Source of the DNA: Rickettsia typhi
Lineage (GTDB): Bacteria > Pseudomonadota > Alphaproteobacteria > Rickettsiales > Rickettsiaceae
DNA length: 15,462 nucleotides
Direction of reading: 5' to 3'
NCBI GenBank assembly: GCA_945907105.1
Contig: CAMDSB010000030.1
Span: 1-15,462, forward strand
The notes beneath the pieces are model-generated. The model searched no databases, was not told the origin of the DNA, and worked only from the letters and a program-made list of their open reading frames with translations. Both the position numbers and the translations under genes were made by a program. Position 1 is the first letter of the stretch. Each line of letters begins with the position of its first letter. Shown here one piece after another: positions 8,749 to 13,948 of this stretch.

Positions 8749-8815
8749 AGAGTGCATAGAAGAGTGTTTTATGAAACGACACAACAGCAATTATCTTCAA
8801 TAGAGCACATAGAAG
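8749..8815 (+). repeat. Imperfect 14-base direct repeat
   Basis: AGAGTGCATAGAAG (8749-8762) and AGAGCACATAGAAG (8802-8815) differ at two adjacent positions and start 53 bases apart, in the non-coding stretch between the glycosyltransferase gene and tRNA-Leu(CAA). Function unknown; they could be protein-binding sites or remnants of a duplication. Confidence 0.35.
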
Positions 8816-8816
8816 T

Positions 8817-8871
8817 TTGACATAAAAACCTTGGATAATAATTGACATAACGTAAATTATTGTGGTAAAAG
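8817..8871 (+). promoter_or_regulatory. Candidate promoter(s) of tRNA-Leu(CAA)
   Basis: Two perfect -35 boxes TTGACA occur, each inside TTGACATAA, at 8817-8822 and 8842-8847. For the second, TAAAAG (8866-8871) at 18 bases can serve as a weak -10 box, placing initiation just before the tRNA 5' end at 8883. For the first, only poor -10 candidates exist (TAATTG at 8839). The position right before the tRNA supports a role in its transcription. Confidence 0.5.
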
Positions 8872-8882
8872 TTGGTCGTTAA

Positions 8883-8967
8883 GCCTCTGTGGTGGAATGG
8901 TAGACACGACAGATTCAAAATCTGTTGCTCTTTGGGTGTGCCGGTTCGAGTCCGGCCAGAGGTACCA
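8883..8967 (+). tRNA. tRNA-Leu (anticodon CAA)
   Basis: An 85-base tRNA with the encoded CCA tail (8965-8967). The acceptor stem GCCTCTG (8883-8889) pairs with CAGAGGT (8957-8963), with G-U as the first pair. The anticodon stem ACAGA/TCTGT encloses loop TTCAAAA with anticodon CAA at 8916-8918, reading UUG. The T arm GCCGG-TTCGAGT-CCGGC is perfect. The long variable arm (about 8926-8939) is the mark of class II tRNAs such as leucine. A 7-bp inverted repeat with T-rich flank lies about 27 bases downstream. Confidence 0.96.
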
Positions 8968-8993
8968 CATGTATTATTAGTAAAGCCTCAAGT

Positions 8994-9040
8994 TCAGGAT
9001 AAACACTTTACGATCCTGACCCATTTTCCTGTTTTATTTT
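8994..9040 (+). terminator. Candidate terminator after tRNA-Leu(CAA)
   Basis: TCAGGAT (8994-9000) and ATCCTGA (9013-9019) form a 7-bp stem with a 12-base loop in which AAA and TTT may extend pairing. A T-rich stretch follows on the + strand (9022-9040, interrupted by C and G). It lies between the tRNA and the convergent xerD gene and would end the tRNA transcript; on the - strand no T-run follows. Confidence 0.5.
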
Positions 9041-9051
9041 TATAAATTAAA

Positions 9052-9981
9052 CTATGGTTCTTTACGTTCAAGAGGATGAAATTCTTTTAAAGTCTTCTTC
9101 AAATGACTGGTTTGAACATGAGTATATATCTGAGTTGTGCTTATATCGGAGTGACCGAGCAATTCTTGGATTACACGTAAATCTGCACCACCTTCGAGCA
9201 AATGACTGGCAAAGCTATGCCTAAGAATGTGTGGAGAGATATCAGTTGGATCTAGCCCCGATAGGGCAGCTGCTTTTTTCAGAAGCTGAGCAAAATTCTG
9301 CCTGGTCATATGACCAGAGCCAGAATTACTAGAGAAGAAGAAAGATTTTGCTTTCAAAGATTTGCCAAGGCAGAATTTTTCTCTTATTTTCAAATAATCT
9401 TCAATTGAAGATTTTGCTTTGTCATTAATTACAACAATTCTTTCTTTTCCTCCTTTCCCCTTTACAACGAATGATTTTCTGATTTGTAAAGTATCGCCGC
9501 CGCTTACTATGTCTATTAATTTCAGTGATACTAGTTCGCTCACTCTAAGGCCACTTGCATAAATAAGATGTATCATGGCTCTGAGGCGCACTTCGTCTAT
9601 CGACTCCGTTTTGTTGTAAAAATTAAGCAAAGTTCTGATTTGTTCTACAGATATTATGCTAGGAAGTTTATTTTGGTATTTTGGTAAATCAACGATTAGT
9701 ACGGGGTTATATTCAGTATAATGTTCACTAATTAGAAAGTTGTAATAATTCTTTAATGTTGATATTTTGCGATTGATTGAGCGAGGTGAAATGCCATTAT
9801 TACTTAGTAATTTTATGTATTGTTCAACTTCGCTTGAAGTAATTCTTAGCTCTTCTATTTTTAGCTTTTGTAAAAAAATTCTAAAATCTAGCAGATCATG
9901 TTTGTAACTTACGAGAGTATTTTCAGCAATACCTCTTTCGGCGAGGGCCATTTCTAAAAATTGTTCGATATATTGCATCAT
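9052..9981 (-). CDS. xerD: Site-specific tyrosine recombinase XerD
   Basis: A 309-residue tyrosine recombinase that, with XerC, resolves chromosome dimers at dif near division. The N-terminal SAM-like core-binding domain covers about residues 1-90. The catalytic domain has Arg146 (ASGLRVSEL), Lys176 (VKGKGGKER), His251 and Arg254 (HILRHSFASH), His277 (LLGHSDIS) and the nucleophile Tyr286 (TTQIYTHV): the full active site. GADLRVIQELLGHSDISTTQIYTHV is closer to XerD than XerC. There is no integrase-like extension, and no attachment-site duplication was seen around the neighbouring tRNAs, so this is the housekeeping enzyme. Two ATGs lie in tandem at 9976-9981; no clear Shine-Dalgarno sequence precedes either. 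Confidence 0.93.
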   Translation of the reverse strand: MMQYIEQFLEMALAERGIAENTLVSYKHDLLDFRIFLQKLKIEELRITSSEVEQYIKLLSNNGISPRSINRKISTLKNYYNFLISEHYTEYNPVLIVDLPKYQNKLPSIISVEQIRTLLNFYNKTESIDEVRLRAMIHLIYASGLRVSELVSLKLIDIVSGGDTLQIRKSFVVKGKGGKERIVVINDKAKSSIEDYLKIREKFCLGKSLKAKSFFFSSNSGSGHMTRQNFAQLLKKAAALSGLDPTDISPHILRHSFASHLLEGGADLRVIQELLGHSDISTTQIYTHVQTSHLKKTLKEFHPLERKEP

Positions 9982-10033
9982 TAGTAATTCATCTGAATTA
10001 ACTTAAAGCATGAGTATATGCGTAGAAAAAGAG

Positions 10034-10107
10034 TGGAGGCCAGAGCCGGAATCGAACCGGCGATAGAGGATTTGCAGTCCACGGCATTACCATTTTGCTA
10101 CCTGGCC
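10034..10107 (-). tRNA. tRNA-Cys (anticodon GCA)
   Basis: A 74-base tRNA with encoded CCA (10034-10036) and discriminator U. The acceptor stem GGCCAGG pairs with TCTGGCC (last pair G-U). The anticodon GCA is at 10073-10075 in loop CTGCAAA; the T arm GCCGG-TTCGATT-CCGGC is perfect. The anticodon stem GTGGA/TCCTC has a U-U mismatch at its second pair (28-42), which is unusual but the rest of the fold is sound. Confidence 0.96.
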
Positions 10108-10115
10108 AAACTGAT

Positions 10116-10121
10116 ATTATA
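10116..10121 (-). promoter_or_regulatory. -10 box of tRNA-Cys
   Basis: A perfect TATAAT on the - strand ends 8 bases before the tRNA 5' end, placing initiation at about 10109. No good -35 box sits 16-18 bases upstream (the region reads TAATAA); a TTGACT at 10130-10135 is too close. Confidence 0.55.
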
Positions 10122-10179
10122 GAGGTTGTAGTCAAATTTTATTAAAAAAGCAATAAGAAATTGATGTTATAAAGACCTA

Positions 10180-10440
10180 TCATGCAGCTCTATTGAAATA
10201 TTGAATTTCTTTATAACCCAATTTTCTGGCATTAACAAAAGCTGAGTAATCATCATAAGCATTAACAACCACTCCACTTATTGTCTCGGGGAACTCTTGT
10301 CGCAGAGTTTTAAAAATATAGTCAATCACTCGCATTCCATAATATCTAGTACTTCCCTGTGGGTTGGTAAGCACAATTTTTGTTCTAGCTGTTGATAAAA
10401 AATTTCTGGCTTTCTCTAGATTTTCTACTTCGTATAACAT
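10180..10440 (-). CDS. Small protein of unknown function, downstream of the UmuD-like gene
   Basis: An 86-residue soluble protein without signal peptide or membrane segment. Its alternating pattern (KIVLTNPQGSTRYYGMRVIDYIFKTLRQEFP, then GVVVNAYDDYSAFVNARKLGYKEI) suggests a small alpha/beta fold with two beta strands each followed by helix. I faintly recall short alphaproteobacterial proteins with a similar S-P-x-G-x-x-x-Y-x-G layout, but assign no function. The start is supported by GAGGAA (- strand, 10449-10444), which overlaps the stop codon of the upstream UmuD-like gene; the two ORFs are 7 bases apart, so they are almost certainly cotranscribed and translationally coupled. That pairing suggests a shared role in stress response or DNA metabolism, as inference only. 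Confidence 0.75.
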   Translation of the reverse strand: MLYEVENLEKARNFLSTARTKIVLTNPQGSTRYYGMRVIDYIFKTLRQEFPETISGVVVNAYDDYSAFVNARKLGYKEIQYFNRAA

Positions 10441-10447
10441 AAATTCC

Positions 10448-10963
10448 TCACAAACTTCTTAAGATATTAGTGACAACTCCCCAAATATGGACTTCTGAGT
10501 TCTCTAAAATTGGTATTGGTTCAAAATTAGGATTTTCGGGAAGTAAGTAAGGCTTTTTGTCGATATAACCCAGGCGTTTTACAGTCAGCATACCATCAAG
10601 GGCAGCGACAACAATCTTCCCTTCAATTGGTGTGATACTGCTATCGACAAGCAATTTATCTCCTTCATAAATGCCAGCATCTATCATGGAAAGGCCCGTG
10701 ACTTTGACACAGAAAGTAGTGTGTGGGTTTTTTATAAGTAAGCTATTCATATCTAGCATTTCATCAATATGATCTTCTGCTACAGAAGGGGATCCAGCTT
10801 CTACCATCGAGCTAAAAAAGGGAATTTTATACCCACCATGCAAGGAGTAATCTTGTATATCTTCAACTAAATAATCCGGAACCCGAATTGCTTTTGTTGA
10901 TGTTCCATACCTACCTTGACCTTTTGGCCTACCAGCACCCGCTCTTTGTCCACCATGATTCAT
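10448..10963 (-). CDS. umuD: UmuD/LexA-type self-cleaving S24 peptidase
   Basis: A 171-residue protein of the LexA/UmuD superfamily. The C-terminal S24 domain (about 50-171) has an Ala-Gly cleavage site at 56-57 (VEAGSPS), Ser92 in GLSMIDAGI and Lys129 in MLTVKRL; the Ser-Lys spacing of 37 equals that of UmuD (Ser60/Lys97). The N-terminal arm holds GGQRAGAGRPKGQGRYG, a glycine/arginine AT-hook-like stretch, followed by TKAIRVPDYLVEDI, which resembles the strand of a ribbon-helix-helix domain. It might therefore bind DNA and act as an SOS-type repressor, or work as a UmuD subunit; no umuC/dinB-like polymerase gene is in the window. I chose the ATG at 10961-10963 because GGGAG (10971-10975) lies 7 bases upstream and the candidate promoter would initiate near 11003, inside a longer in-frame start at 11005. 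Confidence 0.85.
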   Translation of the reverse strand: MNHGGQRAGAGRPKGQGRYGTSTKAIRVPDYLVEDIQDYSLHGGYKIPFFSSMVEAGSPSVAEDHIDEMLDMNSLLIKNPHTTFCVKVTGLSMIDAGIYEGDKLLVDSSITPIEGKIVVAALDGMLTVKRLGYIDKKPYLLPENPNFEPIPILENSEVHIWGVVTNILRSL

Positions 10964-11003
10964 AACTTTACTCCCAAAAAAAGATTTTACTTGAAAACCG
11001 TAC

Positions 11004-11039
11004 ATTTATTGTATAGCATAAATTTAGATGTAATGCCAA
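11004..11039 (-). promoter_or_regulatory. Promoter of the UmuD-like operon with an overlapping inverted repeat
   Basis: On the - strand TTGGCA (11039-11034), 18 bases, TATACA (11015-11010) form a plausible sigma-70 promoter giving a leader of about 40 bases. ATTTAT (11004-11009) and ATAAAT (11018-11023) are a perfect 6-bp inverted repeat that brackets the -10 box, a possible operator for autoregulation. The alphaproteobacterial LexA box (GTTC-N7-GTTC) is not present. Confidence 0.45.
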
Positions 11040-11055
11040 ATAAAAAAATAGGTTT

Positions 11056-11292
11056 ATGATGATAATATCGAAAAGTTCGTGGGCACAGAAAGAGCTATCA
11101 GAAAACTGGAGTTTAAAAATATTTCCAAAATTAGTAAATTATTCGTCTGTTAATAAATCCAAGAATAAATTGGCTTTCATATGCCGTGCTTTGGGTAAAT
11201 ACAAAGCGATACTAGTTTTAACATTTTTGCTAATATTCCAATTTTCATTGTACGATTATAACTATACCGAGTATATTAATCTAAGTTTCTAA
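11056..11292 (+). CDS. Possible small membrane protein, weakly supported
   Basis: A 78-residue ORF in the gap between the UmuD-like gene (divergent) and mgtE (convergent). Near the C-terminus, residues about 50-66 (KAILVLTFLLIFQFSLY) form one hydrophobic segment; the N-terminal half is polar and basic. Two ATGs (11056, 11059) follow ATAGG (11048-11052), 6 bases before the second. It has no recognisable family, and an open frame of this size can occur by chance, so it may not be a gene. It does not overlap any other coding region or RNA gene. Confidence 0.3.
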   Translation: MMIISKSSWAQKELSENWSLKIFPKLVNYSSVNKSKNKLAFICRALGKYKAILVLTFLLIFQFSLYDYNYTEYINLSF

Positions 11293-11316
11293 TGCTTAAT
11301 TAAAAGTCTAGAAAAA

Positions 11317-12687
11317 TTAAACCAAGAAGAAATAGGCTAGCCCCAAGAAGCTAAAAAAGCCTATGGCATCAGTACAAGCAGTCAGAAAAACTCCTGAAGC
11401 GGTGGCGGGATCGATATCAAAATGATTAAGTATTATTGGAATACAAGAACCTAAAAAACCAGCAATGGTAAAATTTATTACTACTGCGCTAGCAAAAACT
11501 AGACTTAATTTTATTTCAGTAAATAATAAGTAAGTAAGAACAATTCCAATAGCTGCGAGCAACAAACCATTCAGCGCGCAAACATAAATTTCTTTTGTGA
11601 TTACTCTTCTAGTGCTTGCGTTAGTAATTTCTCTATTTGCGAGCGCTCGGACAGTTACGGTCATAACTTGTGTGCCAGCATTTCCGCCCATAGAGGCAAC
11701 AATAGGCATAATTGTAGCTAACGTAATTAACTTGGCGATAGTATCGCTGAACTGATTAATTACAAGTGAGGTAAGGCAGGCGGTAATAAGATTTACGAAT
11801 AACCATGGAAACCTGCTCTTGGTTGTTGTGTATAAGTTATAGAAAATATCGCTATTATTAACGCCTCCAAGGTGTAGAAACTCACTTTCTGCTTGCTCTT
11901 CAACGATATAAATCATGTTGTCAATCGAGATGCTACCTACAAGTTTTCCTTGCTTTGTTGTTACTGGAACGATTGTTAAGGCGTATTGCTTAAATATAAA
12001 AGCTAATTCGTCAAGTTCGGTGCTAGTATCAGCTGCCATAAATTCATAGTTCATCAATTCAACTAGAGGCACATTCCTAGATGTTTTTAACAACGTGCAT
12101 AACAGTATAGTTCCCACTGGTTTGAATCTACTATCGACAACTATTGCGGCATGAAAGTCGGCACTAATATTACTTCTTCTAATATAATCAATAGCTTGAC
12201 CAGCAGTCCAGTGCTGTCTTAGTGAAACAAAGTCTTTCTCTAGAGCTCGGCCAGCAGTATTTTCTGGATACCTAAAACCTTCTATGATCTGTTGGCGTTT
12301 TTCATTTTGAAGTTTGGCAATCAATAATTCTTTTAATTCCTTATCAAGAGCTTCTATAACTTCGATAGAATCTTCAATATCAAGCTCATCAATTAATCTA
12401 GCACTTACATCTAGGCCGAGAGCTTCAATTGCAGGCTGTTTATTACCATCGCTCAACCAAACTAGTACTTCTGAATTAAGCATGCTTGCTATGGCTGGGA
12501 AAATAATATGGTAATATTTGCGATTAACGTTATCTAAAAAATCTGCTAAATCCGCATAGTGTAGCTCAAGAAGCAGTGGAGCTGCGTCGTCTACATTATC
12601 GTTAGTAATTAGATCATTAATATACCCAAATTGCTGGGCGAGTTTATCTTGATGATCAGGTGATATAGTGTTGAGCTCATCTTGCAT
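11317..12687 (-). CDS. mgtE: Magnesium transporter/channel MgtE
   Basis: A 456-residue inner-membrane Mg2+ channel. The order is as in the family: cytoplasmic N-domain of helical repeats (about 15-135, LLLELHYADLADFLDN), tandem CBS domains (about 138-265) that sense Mg2+, a connecting helix (about 266-290), and a membrane domain with five hydrophobic segments (290-456). The conserved pore-region motif MGGNAGTQVMTVTVRALA is at 333-350 and the final helix reads DPATASGVFLTACTDAIGFFSFLGLA, with the acidic residue (Asp430) typical of the ion path. It is complete and looks functional. GAGGG (12691-12695) precedes the ATG. It stands alone between two stretches of non-coding DNA. Confidence 0.96.
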   Translation of the reverse strand: MQDELNTISPDHQDKLAQQFGYINDLITNDNVDDAAPLLLELHYADLADFLDNVNRKYYHIIFPAIASMLNSEVLVWLSDGNKQPAIEALGLDVSARLIDELDIEDSIEVIEALDKELKELLIAKLQNEKRQQIIEGFRYPENTAGRALEKDFVSLRQHWTAGQAIDYIRRSNISADFHAAIVVDSRFKPVGTILLCTLLKTSRNVPLVELMNYEFMAADTSTELDELAFIFKQYALTIVPVTTKQGKLVGSISIDNMIYIVEEQAESEFLHLGGVNNSDIFYNLYTTTKSRFPWLFVNLITACLTSLVINQFSDTIAKLITLATIMPIVASMGGNAGTQVMTVTVRALANREITNASTRRVITKEIYVCALNGLLLAAIGIVLTYLLFTEIKLSLVFASAVVINFTIAGFLGSCIPIILNHFDIDPATASGVFLTACTDAIGFFSFLGLAYFFLV

Positions 12688-12710
12688 AATCCCTCAGCTT
12701 GCGGATAAGA

Positions 12711-12739
12711 ATTATAGAAATTTTTATTTTAAGAATTAA
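12711..12739 (-). promoter_or_regulatory. Candidate mgtE promoter
   Basis: A perfect -10 box TATAAT (- strand, 12716-12711) lies 17 bases from a poor -35, TTAATT (12739-12734). Initiation near 12704 leaves a leader of only about 17 bases, so there is no room for an M-box magnesium riboswitch, which controls mgtE in many Gram-positive bacteria. Confidence 0.5.
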
Positions 12740-12778
12740 TTGATTTTATATTTAATACCACCTTATATCAATGTTCAT

Positions 12779-12796
12779 ATTAGTGAAGCCACTAAT
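12779..12796. terminator. Perfect 7-bp hairpin between tRNA-Leu(GAG) and mgtE
   Basis: ATTAGTG (12779-12785), loop AAGC, CACTAAT (12790-12796) is a perfect stem-loop. On the - strand it follows tRNA-Leu(GAG) by about 40 bases and precedes the mgtE promoter, the place for a terminator. No T-run follows it. Confidence 0.35.
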
Positions 12797-12836
12797 CACC
12801 CAGCCACTCTAACACCAGAGATTTGTATGGTAAAAA

Positions 12837-12921
12837 TGGTGCGGCCGAGAAGATTTGAACTTCCACTCCTTATCAGAACAGCGACCTCAACGCTGCGCGT
12901 CTACCATTTCGCCACGGCCGC
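12837..12921 (-). tRNA. tRNA-Leu (anticodon GAG)
   Basis: An 85-base class II tRNA with encoded CCA (12837-12839). The acceptor stem GCGGCCG pairs fully with CGGCCGC. The anticodon stem CAGCG/CGCTG holds loop TTGAGGT with anticodon GAG at 12886-12888, reading CUC and CUU. A long variable arm precedes the T arm GGAAG-TTCAAAT-CTTCT, which has a G-U pair. It is the second leucine tRNA in the window, with a different anticodon. Confidence 0.96.
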
Positions 12922-12925
12922 TTAT

Positions 12926-12968
12926 GGAAAACTTGTTTCTGTATAGCAAGTTTTCCAAGTAAAATCAA
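12926..12968 (-). promoter_or_regulatory. tRNA-Leu(GAG) promoter with the -10 box inside a perfect inverted repeat
   Basis: On the - strand TTGATT (12968-12963), exactly 17 bases, TATACA (12945-12940) make a good sigma-70 promoter, with initiation near 12933 and the tRNA beginning at 12921. GGAAAACTTG (12926-12935) and CAAGTTTTCC (12947-12956) are a perfect 10-bp inverted repeat, and the -10 box falls in its 11-base centre. The repeat could be an operator, or a hairpin ending transcripts coming from maf. Confidence 0.6.
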
Positions 12969-13005
12969 TTACATAATGCAAATTTAGATATGTAAGAAAA
13001 TAGAG

Positions 13006-13602
13006 CTATAATAAATTTTGTGTTTTTGCGCCAACTGATTTTAACATATTAGCTGTCTCGCAAAGAGGGAGACCGATAACATTTGAAAATGAACCGGAAA
13101 GATAGGAAACGAATGATTCCGCATAGCCATTAAGGGTATAACCTCAGGCTTTACCAATGCCTTCGTTGGTAGAGCAAAAATACTCAATATCCGCGTTTGA
13201 TAGATGTTTAAATTTTACTGTTGATTTTACCACTTTTGTTAATTTTACCGTTTCGGTAAGGGTTTTTCTGATCACACATACACCAGTATAAACGCTATGA
13301 CGTCTTTGTGATAAAAGCTTTAAGCTTAGCCTCACGTCTTCTGAGGTGACTGCTTTTCTCATAATGCGTCTACCAACTAGCGGTATAGTATCTGCGCCAA
13401 TAATAATCCCTTGCTCGATTGTTGCGGCTACAAAAGCTGCTTTTTCAAAACTTAATCTGAGTGCAAGGAGCCTTGGAAGTTCACCGGGGCGTTCTGATTC
13501 ATCAATATCAGAAGGAATAATAAAATCAGGTTTTATTCCAATTTGGTGGAGTAATTGAAGTCTAGCCGGCGAAGCTGAGGCTAAAATAAGGGGTAATTTC
13601 AT
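13006..13602 (-). pseudogene. maf: Maf/YhdE nucleotide pyrophosphatase, interrupted by an in-frame TGA
   Basis: Maf proteins hydrolyse dTTP, UTP, CTP or modified nucleotides to monophosphates and influence septum formation. The open part (13144-13602, 152 residues) has SASPARLQLL near the N-terminus, the catalytic Asp71 in GADTI, RRHSVYTGVCVI and finally EGIGKA. There a TGA (13144-13146) replaces the first Gly codon of the family motif GKAGGY; GGA to TGA is one base change. Beyond it the same frame continues for 45 codons (13143-13009), reading [11 protein letters not shown] and [13 protein letters not shown], which match the normal Maf C-terminus, and ends at TAG (13006-13008). The full frame of 198 codons is the normal length. 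TGA is an ordinary stop here, since it ends at least four other genes. A recent nonsense mutation, a sequencing error or readthrough are all possible. It starts 8 bases after infA. Confidence 0.85.
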
Positions 13603-13610
13603 ACAAGAGT

Positions 13611-13826
13611 CTAGTATCTAAGAATTACTCTGCCATTAGTCAGGTCATAAGGGGTCATTTCAACACGAACTTTATCACCGGCCAGGATACGAATACGATT
13701 CTTACGCATTCTACCAGAAGTATGAGCAATAAATTGATGGCCATTTTCAAGCTTTACCCGAAAATGTGCATTTGGAAGCAATTCTAAAACTTCTCCGTCA
13801 AACTCAATTAATTCTTCTTTAGCCAT
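13611..13826 (-). CDS. infA: Translation initiation factor IF-1
   Basis: A 71-residue S1/OB-fold protein that binds the ribosomal A site during initiation with IF-2 and IF-3. Nearly the whole sequence matches the family: [63 protein letters not shown], here split between strands of the OB barrel. The length is standard. No Shine-Dalgarno sequence precedes the ATG. maf follows after 8 bases, the usual alphaproteobacterial order, so the two share a transcript. Confidence 0.97.
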   Translation of the reverse strand: MAKEELIEFDGEVLELLPNAHFRVKLENGHQFIAHTSGRMRKNRIRILAGDKVRVEMTPYDLTNGRVILRY

Positions 13827-13858
13827 AAAAGTTCTAAGTTGTTAAAATCTATTGATGG

Positions 13859-13887
13859 ATAATAGCAATTATAACTAGTTATTGCAA
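13859..13887 (-). promoter_or_regulatory. infA-maf promoter with palindromic spacer
   Basis: On the - strand TTGCAA (13887-13882), 17 bases, TATTAT (13864-13859) form a good sigma-70-like promoter about 33 bases before the infA ATG. The spacer contains a perfect 12-base palindrome, ATAACTAGTTAT (13871-13882), a possible operator. Confidence 0.5.
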
Positions 13888-13948
13888 GATCAAACTCGGA
13901 GTTATATATCTATCGTATTCTTAATGCTGAGTGCAGCAGCCACTAGAA

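Noticed and set aside
8883..10107. Integrated element bounded by tRNA genes with xerD as integrase
   Set aside because: The recombinase has the sequence of housekeeping XerD, and I saw no duplicated tRNA end or cargo genes.
10964..11005. Longer start (ATG at 11005) for the UmuD-like protein
   Set aside because: The inner ATG has GGGAG 7 bases upstream, the family arm begins with NHGG, and the promoter would start transcription inside the longer form.
12740..12946. A 68-codon + strand ORF including VRPRRFELPLLIRTATSTLRVYHFATAA
   Set aside because: It is the antisense translation of tRNA-Leu(GAG), a well-known source of false proteins.
13144..13146. TGA in maf read as tryptophan or selenocysteine
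   Set aside because: TGA is an ordinary stop in several other genes here, the site demands glycine, and no selenocysteine hairpin is evident.
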